33,588 nt of DNA from Hymenobacter jeongseonensis (GTDB taxonomy: Bacteria; Bacteroidota; Bacteroidia; Cytophagales; Hymenobacteraceae). The stretch lies in the NCBI RefSeq assembly GCF_015694725.1, contig NZ_JADQDQ010000021.1, positions 1 to 33,588 on the forward strand. Reading direction: 5' to 3'. Position numbers and translations under genes: made by a program. Below are positions 23,926 to 32,150 of the stretch, one piece after another (position 1 is the first letter of the stretch; every line of letters begins with the position of its first letter). Below the pieces are notes generated by a model. It worked only from the letters and a program-made list of their open reading frames with translations. It did no database searches and was not told the origin of the DNA.

Positions 23926-25758
23926 ATGAATCCCTCTTTATTCTCACGGCGGCTTTTGCGGGCAAGCCGTGTACTTCCCTCCCTGGCCCAAGCGCGACTG
24001 GGCGTCGCAACGGCTAGTGGTACGGCGACCGGCCCCGGCGGCACCGCCACTTATTGGCCTTGCCTACTCGTGCTGTTCCTGTTGTGGAGCGGCTGCCTGG
24101 GGGTTCAGGCGCAAGTTCCCACCTGGCAGATGGCTACGGCCGTAGCGCCGCCCACGACCCTGGCCGGGTATAGCGCGGTGCAGGCCGCGGCGGCCGATGG
24201 CAACGGCAATCTCTACCTGGCGGGCGTCTTTCAAGGCACCGTTTCGTTCGGCAGCACCACCTTTACCAGCCCGACCAACCCGGATGTGTTCGTTGCGAAG
24301 TGGAGCCCGGCCACCCGTGGTTTCGTCTGGGCACAGCGGGCCGGCGGGGGGTATTCCGACTACGTGAGCGGCATCGCGGTGAACGGGGCCAATGTCTACA
24401 TTACGGGGGGGTACCAAGTGAGCGCCTCCTTTGGCACCACGACGTTTCCCCCGCCCACCATCTACTTTACCGACCGCTCCTTTGTCTACGTCGCCAAGCT
24501 GGCCGATGCGGGCAGCAGCGCCCGCTTTGTGTGGGCGCAATCGGCGGGCAGCTCCGACAACAACGAGGCCGGCGGCCTGGCGGTAAGCGGCAACCAGCTC
24601 TACATCACGGGCGCGTTCAACCAAAACGCGACGTTTGGTTATTCCTCCTACGCCACGTTTGGCGCCTTCCGGGTGTCCACCTCCGGGTACAAGAGCGGCT
24701 TTGTGGCCAAACTCACCGACGCCGGCGCCAGCGCCAGCTTCACCTGGGCCGAGCCGGGCGGCGGGCCGGGAACGGGCGTGGCCCACGTGGCGGTGAACGG
24801 GGTCAGTGTGTACCTCACGGGCGCGTTCGACCGCGCCCGGGCAACCTTTGGCGCGGTTACGCTCGCCAACGCCGACGCCAGTGGGAGCACCTACACGAGC
24901 AGCGACGTGTTCCTGGCCAAGCTCACCGATCACGGGACCAGTGCCACCTACGCGTGGGCCGAGCGGGCCGGGGGGCCGGGCTACGACCGCGGCCGCGCCT
25001 TGGCAGTGAATGGCAGCAACGTGTACCTGGCGGGCGAGTTTTCCGGCACCATGGCCATGCCCCATGCCACCGTGCTGACCAGTGCCGGCAGCGAGGATGT
25101 GTTCGTTGCCAAGTACGTCGATGCCGGGGCCACCGGCTCCCACGAGTGGGCCCAACGCGCCGGCGGCAGCGGGTCGGATACGCCCGCTGCCTTGGCGGTG
25201 CAGGGCACGAGCCTGTACGTGGGCGGTGAGTTTAGCGGCAGCACGGCGGCGTTTGGCAACACCACGCTGCGGGGGGCCGGGGCCTCCGATGCGTTCGTGG
25301 CCCGCCTGACCGATGCGGGCGTGAGTGGCAGCTTTGCCTGGGCCCAGCAAGCCGGGGGCCCGGGTTACGATGCGCTCCGTAGTGTAGTCGTGCAAGGCAC
25401 TGCGGTCTACGCGGCCGGCGTAATGACCCCCGTTGCCAGCTTTGGCACCCAGAGCATTGCAGGCTTGTCAACGGCGGGCTTTCTGGCCTCCCTCGGCAAC
25501 TCCGCCTTGTCGGCGGCGGTCGGCTTGCGGCGGGCCGGTCCGCACTTATTCCCCAATCCCGCCCACCGCACGGCCACCCTGCGTCTGCCCGTTGGGGCCA
25601 CCGCGGCGCCCCTGGTTCTCACCAATGCCCTGGGCCGCGCCGTGCGCCGCTACCCCGCCCCGGCCGGCCCCGAGGCCGCGCTCGACCTACAGGGCCTGCC
25701 CGCGGGCCTCTACCTGCTGCGCGGCGCCGGGCTACCCCAGCGCCTGGTGATAGAATAA
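23926..25758 (+). CDS. T9SS-exported SBBP-like repeat protein
   Basis: A 610-residue exported protein. The N-terminal hydrophobic segment (about 45-62) and VQAQ make an unusually long signal region of about 63 residues. Residues about 70-525 contain repeats of the SBBP beta-propeller type, each with a DVFVAKLTDAGASASFTWA block, an RAGG block and a VNGSNVYLTGAF block. The C-terminal 75 residues are a T9SS type A sorting domain (HLFPNPAHRTATL...LTNALGRAVRR...LPAGLYLLRGAGLPQRLVIE). The ATG at 23926 was preferred to the upstream in-frame start at 23818, which overlaps the T-rich terminator region. It is a paralogue of the following gene. The function is unknown; surface binding is inference. Confidence 0.85.
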   Translation: MNPSLFSRRLLRASRVLPSLAQARLGVATASGTATGPGGTATYWPCLLVLFLLWSGCLGVQAQVPTWQMATAVAPPTTLAGYSAVQAAAADGNGNLYLAGVFQGTVSFGSTTFTSPTNPDVFVAKWSPATRGFVWAQRAGGGYSDYVSGIAVNGANVYITGGYQVSASFGTTTFPPPTIYFTDRSFVYVAKLADAGSSARFVWAQSAGSSDNNEAGGLAVSGNQLYITGAFNQNATFGYSSYATFGAFRVSTSGYKSGFVAKLTDAGASASFTWAEPGGGPGTGVAHVAVNGVSVYLTGAFDRARATFGAVTLANADASGSTYTSSDVFLAKLTDHGTSATYAWAERAGGPGYDRGRALAVNGSNVYLAGEFSGTMAMPHATVLTSAGSEDVFVAKYVDAGATGSHEWAQRAGGSGSDTPAALAVQGTSLYVGGEFSGSTAAFGNTTLRGAGASDAFVARLTDAGVSGSFAWAQQAGGPGYDALRSVVVQGTAVYAAGVMTPVASFGTQSIAGLSTAGFLASLGNSALSAAVGLRRAGPHLFPNPAHRTATLRLPVGATAAPLVLTNALGRAVRRYPAPAGPEAALDLQGLPAGLYLLRGAGLPQRLVIE

Positions 25759-26189
25759 GGGCGCTTCCTTCGGGGTGGGTGAAAAGGATTGGCCCAGCTT
25801 AACGGAGCAGCGAGTTGAAACCAGGCACCGAAACAAGGGGTAAAAGGCAGCACGGGGTGGTGGGGCAGCGTGGCGGCGCGGTGGCGCCTACCACTACGGC
25901 CGGGCGCCGTGGCCGGCGAAGGCCCAGCGTGACCGGGTCGCGATCGTGGGCACAGCAGTCCGCGTTGAAGGGCGACGATTCAGCAGTCTCCGCCGGATTT
26001 CGTAGCGCTCATTTTGGTAATAGTGGGCCTCGTCGCAGTCTTCGTCATTCCGGATGCCCCAAGCACGCCAGCGGCGGAAGGGCGCTGCACCGTCGCAAGG
26101 CGGTGCCGCATCCGCTGCGCGGTTTACTTTTAGGCCCCCCGACGGGTGGTGCCCAAAGCGGGCAGAATCTGCTCTGATTGTATCCCCTT
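25759..26189. other. Intergenic region between the paralogous repeat genes
   Basis: About 430 bases. Frames at 25815-26177 (plus) and 26045-26500 (minus) have biased, family-free translations and are not supported. No clear terminator hairpin with a T-run was found after the first paralogue. Confidence 0.4.
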
Positions 26190-27764
26190 ATGCGGCACGT
26201 TTCCCTGACACGCTTCTTCTTTCCCACGCGCGGGTGGCCGCTGGTGGGGCTCTGCTGGCTGGTCAACTGGACGGCCCGGGCCCAGGCGCCGTCCTGGCAG
26301 ACCGCCGTGGCCAGCGCGGCCCACTTCTGCACGGTGAAGGCGACCGCCCTCGGCCCGGGGGGCGACGTGTACCTCGTAGGCGCTTTTGCCGGCACCGCCC
26401 GGTTTGGCCCGATTCGGCTCGCTAGCACCGCAACAGGCCAGGGATTGGATGCCTTCGTGGCCAAATGGAGCCCAGCGTCGCAGCAGTTTGTCTGGGCCAA
26501 GCGCCTCGGCGGGACCGCCTCGGACGAAGCCCTAGCCGTGGCGGTGCACGGAGCGGCCGTTTACGTGACGGGTTACTTCGGCAGCCTCAAATTGCGCGCG
26601 GGCCCGCTGACCCTGACCAATGCCGATACGGTGGCCAGTGAGCACCGTATCGATAAAGAAACCACCGACGTGTTTGTCGCCAAGCTCACCGATGCGGGCC
26701 CTACCGCCGCCTTTACGTGGGCCCAGCGGGCGGGGGGACTAAAGAATGACACCGGCCAGGGCGTGGCCGTGAACGGCGCGCAGGTCTACCTGACGGGCGT
26801 GTGCCGCAGCGCGGGGAGCCAATTCGGTTCCCTCCTGCTCCCCGCGCTCCGCGAGGGGACACCTGAGGACGCCAGGCCGGTTACCCAGCAGTTCGTGGCC
26901 AAACTCACCGATGCCGGCCCCAGCGGGCGCTTCGCCTGGGTGGTGCCCACGGGCGGCGGCCGGGAAGCCGGCGGGGCCGGCGCGCTGGCCGTGCAAGGCC
27001 CCGCCGTGTACGTGGTGGGCAACCCGGCCCGCGACGAGGAGTCCGACGGGTGGGACGACGCCGCCCCGCCCACCGAGGGCCCGTACGTGACCAAGCTCGC
27101 CGATGCCGGCCCCAGCGCCCGGCCGGTCTGGACCCAGCGCCTGACCCCGGGCAGCGCAGTGAGTGCCGTGGCCGTCCGCGGCGCGAACGTGTACCTAGCC
27201 GGCTGGTTTTGGGCCGACACGCTGCGTCTGGGCCCCGCGGTGCTGCGCAACACGGCGCGGGGCCGGGCCGAGGGGGCGAATCCAAACAGCTTCGTCGCCA
27301 AGCTCGTCGACGCGGGCGACCGGGCCGCCTATGCCTGGGCGCAGCCCGCCGGCGGCAACGGCAGTTGCCGCGTCAGCAACCTAGCCGTGGCCGGCGCCCG
27401 CCTGTACGTGACCGGCACCGTCTGGGGAGCCGCCCGGTTTGGCCCCGTCGCGCTCGCCGCGGCGCCTGCAGCGCCCCTGAGGCTGTACGTGGCCCGGTTG
27501 AGTGACCGCGGCACGACGGGCCATTACGACTGGGTGAGCGCCGTCGGGCCGCCCCGGACGTACGTACCGCCCCGGGAGCAACCCCGCAACTTCCACCAAA
27601 TGACAACGCCCAGCGAAGTCAACGCGGTGGCCGCCCGCGGCGCCCGCGTGTATATCGCCGGCGGGTTCAACGGCCCGCTCCAATTCGGCCCCCGGGTCCT
27701 GACCTTCGCCAACCGCGTCAACTTGGCGGCGTTTCTGGCCTCGTTCACCGACACCGGCCGCTGA
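26190..27764 (+). CDS. SBBP-like repeat protein lacking a T9SS sorting domain
   Basis: A 524-residue exported protein, a paralogue of the protein at 23926. A signal peptide (about 1-32) ends in WTARAQ. The same SBBP-type repeats follow (DVFVAKLTDAGPTAAFTWAQRAGG...VNGAQVYLTG). It ends at VNLAAFLASFTDTGR, which aligns with TAGFLASLGNS of the paralogue just before the linker to its sorting domain. The sorting domain is therefore cleanly absent, and no continuation is visible in other frames downstream. Without it the protein should stay in the periplasm or leave by another route. The ATG at 26190 was chosen over an upstream TTG at 26178. Confidence 0.82.
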   Translation: MRHVSLTRFFFPTRGWPLVGLCWLVNWTARAQAPSWQTAVASAAHFCTVKATALGPGGDVYLVGAFAGTARFGPIRLASTATGQGLDAFVAKWSPASQQFVWAKRLGGTASDEALAVAVHGAAVYVTGYFGSLKLRAGPLTLTNADTVASEHRIDKETTDVFVAKLTDAGPTAAFTWAQRAGGLKNDTGQGVAVNGAQVYLTGVCRSAGSQFGSLLLPALREGTPEDARPVTQQFVAKLTDAGPSGRFAWVVPTGGGREAGGAGALAVQGPAVYVVGNPARDEESDGWDDAAPPTEGPYVTKLADAGPSARPVWTQRLTPGSAVSAVAVRGANVYLAGWFWADTLRLGPAVLRNTARGRAEGANPNSFVAKLVDAGDRAAYAWAQPAGGNGSCRVSNLAVAGARLYVTGTVWGAARFGPVALAAAPAAPLRLYVARLSDRGTTGHYDWVSAVGPPRTYVPPREQPRNFHQMTTPSEVNAVAARGARVYIAGGFNGPLQFGPRVLTFANRVNLAAFLASFTDTGR

Positions 27765-27874
27765 GTGCAAACAGGGCAACACGAAGCCCAGCCCTTGGAC
27801 CAATTTATCCTTCGCCTAAACCACCGTTTCCCTAAACACAATCCGCATTCTGTTATTGGCTGTTGGATGCCTTG

Positions 27875-28291
27875 TCAAAGCGTAAACCAGATGCCGTAGT
27901 TGATTTCATCATACTTGCCCTGATACCACATGCTTTTCAGCCACTGCAATAGTTCTGTGGTGGGCTGGGTCAGAGGCCGCCCGCCCGGCCCATCCTGGGC
28001 CACGACGCGGTATTTACCAATCAGGTAACCGAGGAACTCCAAGGCAATCAGAAACTCCTTTTCCGTGGGCAGCAGCTTGTCAAATCCGGAAAAAATTCGG
28101 ACGATGTCGTGCAATGGCGTGAAGTCCAATTGCAAGTCTTCGACGCATTGTTCCTCGAAAGCGCTGAATTGCTCCATTAACAGTTTCTCTTTTTCATTAA
28201 GTATTCGAGTGGTTTCCGTTTGACTTGCTCGGTTACGAACGCCGTCACCTGTTGTGCTGCTTCCATCCTTCAGAAGTAGCGCACTAAACAT
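27875..28291 (-). CDS. Hypothetical protein
   Basis: A 138-residue acidic, mostly helical protein with no signal peptide and no recognised family. The first 35 residues are polar. The middle (LLMEQFSAFEEQCVEDLQLDFTPLHDIVRIFSGFDKLLPTEKEFLIALEFLGYLIGKYRVV) reads as helices with regular hydrophobic spacing. The end is aromatic (WLKSMWYQGKYDEINYGIWFTL). AAGGAGGG lies directly before the ATG, an unusually strong but very close Shine-Dalgarno for this phylum. It is convergent with the SBBP-like gene (110 bases, no clear terminator). A frame at 28270-28527 overlaps its start by 22 bases. Confidence 0.6.
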   Translation of the reverse strand: MFSALLLKDGSSTTGDGVRNRASQTETTRILNEKEKLLMEQFSAFEEQCVEDLQLDFTPLHDIVRIFSGFDKLLPTEKEFLIALEFLGYLIGKYRVVAQDGPGGRPLTQPTTELLQWLKSMWYQGKYDEINYGIWFTL

Positions 28292-28527
28292 ACCCTCCTT
28301 AATTTGAATGGGCCTAAGTTTAGGTCCGTACCGTTTTCCTGAACGACCCAGAAAGTCCTTTGCTCGTCATGAAAACGAACCAATGGGTTTAAGTGCTGCT
28401 GACCTCGCACGCAGAAAAGCAGTCCGGATGGCGGTATCCGAATTCTAGCCGGATATTGACCTGCCCGATGGTCGGTTAACCGTTGAACCGCACGGTTAAC
28501 CACGGCCACGGGTGTACAAGGCGGCAC
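28270..28527 (-). CDS. Possible small hypothetical protein overlapping the next gene
   Basis: An 85-residue frame with a GTG start ends 22 bases inside the gene at 27875-28291, in another frame. Its middle (IRIPPSGLLFCVRGQQHLNPLVRFHDEQRTFWVVQENGTDLNLG) looks protein-like rather than random. Overlap with the next start codon would allow translational coupling. No family is recognised, the start is weak and no promoter was found, so it may be non-coding. Confidence 0.3.
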   Translation of the reverse strand: MPPCTPVAVVNRAVQRLTDHRAGQYPARIRIPPSGLLFCVRGQQHLNPLVRFHDEQRTFWVVQENGTDLNLGPFKLRRVCLVRYF

Positions 28528-28582
28528 GCTGATTTCAAAACCCGCTGGCGCGCGATACCCCCGCGGGATTACCCGATCAATA

Positions 28583-29296
28583 ATGAGTGTGTTTACCTTT
28601 CATCTTGCAAAACTGACCGTTACGTCTTCCCTCCAAGCGTTATGGCGTCCTCCTACGGCTGACACTGTTCCGGGGCTAATCCATGCCGAATGCCTGACGG
28701 CGATGACGCTGGGTTCGGCTATTTTCTCACCAGCCCGCATGCGCATCCGGCACCTGGCGGTGTTTGCCCAATGGGTGGACGAAGCAGCGGTCGACCGGTT
28801 TTTGCAGCAGGACGATTTCGGTAAAACGCTGGCCACCGGATGGCACACCCGGTTGGCGTACTTGCGGCAGTGGGGCGCTATCGACGGGTTTGTCGTTCCC
28901 CAACACAGCACCGAGGTGGACGAACCGGCCGCGCCGGTGGTGGCCGTCACGATTGCCCGTATGCGGCTGTTGCAGGTGCCCCGGTTTATTCGGTGGGGAA
29001 GACCCGTGGAAAAGCTCGTGCGCGACCATCCGGGAGCAACGTTTGCCGTGGCCGCCATCCGGCTTCCCCGAACCGTGTCCACGTTCTCGGTGTGGAAGTC
29101 GCAACAGGAAATGGCCGCCATGGTGCACGGCCACAGCGCCGTTCCCCAGCCCAAGCGCCACGCCCAGGCGATGAAAGAACGGGAAAGAAAAGATTTTCAC
29201 TTTCAGTTTACCACGCTGCGCTTCAAACCCCTGGCGGAATACGGTTCGTGGGAAGGCCGAACCCACCTGATTCCGGGCTTGACCCAAGGCAACTAA
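28583..29296 (+). CDS. Spheroidene monooxygenase (CrtA)-like protein
   Basis: A 237-residue protein with two halves that each resemble the dimeric alpha/beta-barrel motif of CrtA-like monooxygenases. The first (about 35-100) has LTAMTLGSAIF...LAVFAQWVDEAAVDRFLQQD...GWHTRLAYLRQWG. The second (about 118-225) has VAVTIARMRLLQVPRFIRW...STFSVWKSQQEMAAMVHG...FTTLRFKPLAEYGSWEG. CrtA in phototrophs inserts keto groups into carotenoids, but many CrtA-like proteins occur outside carotenoid clusters and are uncharacterised. No carotenoid genes are in this window. The gene after it starts one base past its stop, so the two form an operon and probably act together. No promoter box was recognised. Confidence 0.68.
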   Translation: MSVFTFHLAKLTVTSSLQALWRPPTADTVPGLIHAECLTAMTLGSAIFSPARMRIRHLAVFAQWVDEAAVDRFLQQDDFGKTLATGWHTRLAYLRQWGAIDGFVVPQHSTEVDEPAAPVVAVTIARMRLLQVPRFIRWGRPVEKLVRDHPGATFAVAAIRLPRTVSTFSVWKSQQEMAAMVHGHSAVPQPKRHAQAMKERERKDFHFQFTTLRFKPLAEYGSWEGRTHLIPGLTQGN

Positions 29297-29297
29297 C

Positions 29298-30209
29298 ATG
29301 GGCTTCGCTTCTACCAAGCAGAAATGCCAAGATTGGTTTACGCAGCAATGGGCCATTTTCTGGGGGAAACGAATCGACCCCTTGGCCGTGCCGTGGTTGC
29401 TGGGGCCGGTGGGAAGCCTCGGGGTAATCGCCGATAATTTCGTTGAGGGGATTGCGGAACAAGAAGGGTTGGTGGTCGAACGAAACGCGACGGGCCAGGG
29501 GCTCATTCCCTCCATGCAGGATCTGCAGCTGCCGGAGGCGGAATTTGCCCGCCTTTCGCCGGCAATCGTCGATTTTTACGAAAACACCGGCCGGTACCGC
29601 TTGGCCTTTCGGGTGCAGTGGAATCCGTGGTTTAAGATTTTCGGAAAATTGGTAAATGCCTTGTTTAGCCACCGAATCGGGCAATTAACCATTCCCTCCA
29701 ATCGGACAGCCGGGTCGGAGCAGATAAACAGCGAACTAATCACGCTCACCGACCCGGGAACAGGCAAAGTGAAGTATACCGTCTGGTACCGGACCTTTCA
29801 ATCAACCGGACAAGTGCTGTATTCCGGCGTGTATTCGACCTGTACGCTGCCATCCGGGGAGGTATGCGTCAAAGCGGTGTTTCCGCTGCCGAATGGAAAC
29901 GCCACGGTTCTATTGTCGCCAAGCGTAGGGCCCGATGGCGGGCTTCGCCTGGCGTCTTCGGGAAAGAAATTTGGGGACCCCGGGTTCTATTTCGTGCTTA
30001 CAGACGCCAAAGGCCAGCTGTGGTCCCAATACATCCGCTCGTTTAGGGATCAGTTAGACGTCCGCTGCTACGAAGGAAACCTTAGGGCCGAACAAACCTT
30101 AACGTTGTGGCACCGGTGCGTCCTCCGGTTTCATTACTCGATACACTTGGCCGGACAAGAGGCTGCCGGTAGCACTCTCCCAAAGTTGGACAGGGAAGGC
30201 ATTGGATAA
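29298..30209 (+). CDS. Conserved protein of unknown function, partner of the CrtA-like gene
   Basis: A 303-residue protein with no signal peptide. Its start is one base after the stop of the CrtA-like gene, so the two are translationally coupled. Characteristic stretches include IVDFYENTGRYRLAFRVQWNPWFKIFG (about 90-117), VWYRTFQSTGQVLYSGVYSTCTLPSGEVCVKAVFPLPNGNATVLL (about 155-200) and SSGKKFGDPGFYFVLTDAKGQLWSQYIRSF (about 216-245). From memory, a similar uncharacterised family with these blocks is common in Actinobacteria and scattered elsewhere; that is recollection, not a search. It is predicted mainly beta-stranded and cytosolic. The function is unknown; the pairing suggests a small lipid or redox pathway. 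Confidence 0.68.
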   Translation: MGFASTKQKCQDWFTQQWAIFWGKRIDPLAVPWLLGPVGSLGVIADNFVEGIAEQEGLVVERNATGQGLIPSMQDLQLPEAEFARLSPAIVDFYENTGRYRLAFRVQWNPWFKIFGKLVNALFSHRIGQLTIPSNRTAGSEQINSELITLTDPGTGKVKYTVWYRTFQSTGQVLYSGVYSTCTLPSGEVCVKAVFPLPNGNATVLLSPSVGPDGGLRLASSGKKFGDPGFYFVLTDAKGQLWSQYIRSFRDQLDVRCYEGNLRAEQTLTLWHRCVLRFHYSIHLAGQEAAGSTLPKLDREGIG

Positions 30210-30310
30210 AACCGTTTACGGCACCACCCTTTCGCTGAACACCCTGAACCCAGCTTACCTATCTTGCCGGAGCTGCTTTTGGCGACATTCGACCACACAC
30301 CTAGTTCACC

Positions 30311-30844
30311 GTGAACAACCGCTGCGTCTGCTTTCTCCGCCAAGCGCGGCCCCTAGTGGGCAGCCTGTTGCTGATGGGTTGCCACCTAGCGGGTGAGACA
30401 GGGGCTGCTTATCCGCAGCCCGTGGTGGCCTTTGGCTTTGTGGTGTTCGGCGGCGTGGGCAATGACCAAATGTACTTTGTGCCCTTGAAGGACAGCACCC
30501 GGCGCGAGGTGATGCCGACAGATTTTCGCACCGAACGCTTGCGGGACGGGTTCTCATTTCGACCATCAGCCCCCATCAAAGACGCGTTGGCCCTGCTCGA
30601 CACGTTCAGCATTGTCAATCAATTACACGACCCGCGACTCCAGAAGCACATGGGAAGAACCCTGTTCACACCGGTTCGCATGGTGTACGAAATCGACCCC
30701 GATGCGCTGGGCGTCTTTACGAAAGCAGGATTGGTCGATACCATCACGCTAGGTCAACACCGCTATGACAACAGGGGCGAGAAAGTCACGTTGGTTGTGC
30801 GTTTCCCCGGTGCCGATGTTCTGAAGATTAGCGCACTCCACTAA
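30311..30844 (+). CDS. Predicted small lipoprotein
   Basis: A 177-residue protein starting at GTG. The start is needed for the leader: basic and hydrophobic residues lead to SLLLMGC, with Cys24 as the likely lipidated residue. The rest is one domain (FGFVVFGGVGNDQMYFVPLKDSTRR...LLDTFSIVNQLHDPRLQKHMGRTLFTPVRMVYEIDPDALGVF...VTLVVRFPGADVLKISALH) of no recognised family. It lies 101 bases after the CrtA-like operon on the same strand and may have its own promoter. Confidence 0.58.
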   Translation: MNNRCVCFLRQARPLVGSLLLMGCHLAGETGAAYPQPVVAFGFVVFGGVGNDQMYFVPLKDSTRREVMPTDFRTERLRDGFSFRPSAPIKDALALLDTFSIVNQLHDPRLQKHMGRTLFTPVRMVYEIDPDALGVFTKAGLVDTITLGQHRYDNRGEKVTLVVRFPGADVLKISALH

Positions 30845-31105
30845 GCGCCGCGATGTTGAAACATAGCATCTTAAAAGGCTCCTTCACCTGAACAGCGCGT
30901 TAACCTTCGGACCTTTTTGTTTTACGTAACCGGTACATTGTCCCACCAACCGGGTCGGCCAAGCCCTCATCGGTACCCGGATTGCCAGCAACCGGGCCTT
31001 TTTTGCTGCTCAGTACCAACAGCTAGTTGTCCGCCCGGCCGCCATGCTGCCCACGCCGCCAACGGCCCCGCGCACGGCGGAGGCGGGCGGCTAATGCTTC
31101 GTCCC

Positions 31106-32029
31106 ATGCCACACACCCCCGCCCCCCGCCCCGACGCGTGGCCCGCGCTGCCCGCTGATTCCTGGACCCCCACCCGCCACGCGCTGCACCAGTGGACGCA
31201 AATCGTGGGCAAAACCCGGCTGGCCCTCTGCCCCATGCTGAACCACTGGTGGCAGGTGCCGCTCTACGTGACGGCCCGCGGCCTCTCGACCGGGGCCATG
31301 CCGTACGCGGCGGGCCTCTGCGAGGTGGTGTTCGACTTCGTGGGCCACCGCCTGCGCCTGCACACCAGCGACGGCCAGACGCGCGAAATGGCCCTGCACC
31401 CCTGCTCCGTGGCCGAGTTCTACCAGCAGTACCGCGCCCTGCTGGACCACGCCGGGGTAAGCGCTACCATCTGGCCCGTGCCGGTCGAGGTGCCGGACAC
31501 TACCCCGTTTCCCGACAACCACCGGCCCGGCGCCTACGACCGCGACGCGGTGCAGCGCTTCTGGCAGGTGCTGGTGCAGGCCGACGCGCTGCTGAACGAG
31601 TTTCGCAGCCGCTTCACCGGCAAGGCGAGCCCGGTCCATTTCTTTTGGGGCAGCTTCGATTTGGCCGTGACGCGCTTTTCGGGCCGGCCCGCGCCGCCGC
31701 ACCCCGGCGGCATTCCCCACCTGGCCGATTGGGTCACCCGCGAGGCGTATTCGGCCGAGCAAAGCGCCGCGGGCTGGTGGCCCGGCGGCGAGGGGGCCGA
31801 CGCCGCCTTTTACAGCTACGCCTACCCCGGCCTGCCCGGGCTGGGCCAGGTTCCCGTGCAGCCCGCGCAAGCGTTTTTCGACGCCGACCAGGGCGAGTTT
31901 TTCCTGCCCTACGAAGCCGTGCGCACCGGCGCCGACCCCCGCCGGATGGTGCGTGACTTTCTCCAATCGACCTACGCGGCGGTCGCCGACCTGGCCCGTT
32001 GGGACCGGCCCGCGCTGGAGCGTCGGTAA
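31106..32029 (+). CDS. DUF5996 family protein
   Basis: A 307-residue protein spanning the whole DUF5996 family. Diagnostic blocks are LHQWTQIVGKTRLALCPMLNHWWQVPLYVTARGLSTGAMPY (about 28-67), the FDFVGHRLRLHTSDGQ strand pair, and SPVHFFWGSFDLAVTRFSGRPAP (about 176-198) near the centre. The end has FYSYAYPGLPG...GEFFLPYEAVR...FLQSTYAAVADLARWDR. The family is conserved in soil bacteria, is cytosolic by sequence, and has no known function. An ATG at 31094 is an alternative start; the frame further upstream to 30917 is low-complexity and not supported. Confidence 0.85.
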   Translation: MPHTPAPRPDAWPALPADSWTPTRHALHQWTQIVGKTRLALCPMLNHWWQVPLYVTARGLSTGAMPYAAGLCEVVFDFVGHRLRLHTSDGQTREMALHPCSVAEFYQQYRALLDHAGVSATIWPVPVEVPDTTPFPDNHRPGAYDRDAVQRFWQVLVQADALLNEFRSRFTGKASPVHFFWGSFDLAVTRFSGRPAPPHPGGIPHLADWVTREAYSAEQSAAGWWPGGEGADAAFYSYAYPGLPGLGQVPVQPAQAFFDADQGEFFLPYEAVRTGADPRRMVRDFLQSTYAAVADLARWDRPALERR

Positions 32030-32150
32030 GCGGATGCTTGCCGCAGGGGCCACCGTTTATGTGAACGAGTCGGCAAGTCTCACTCCTTCGGCTCATCTCT
32101 GCTGCCGGGAGAGTTGTTTATTTGCTGCCCTCCACATTGCCTCCGCCCAC

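Noticed and set aside
24064..25395. Minus-strand open frame of 443 codons
   Set aside because: Shadow of the SBBP-like gene on the other strand.
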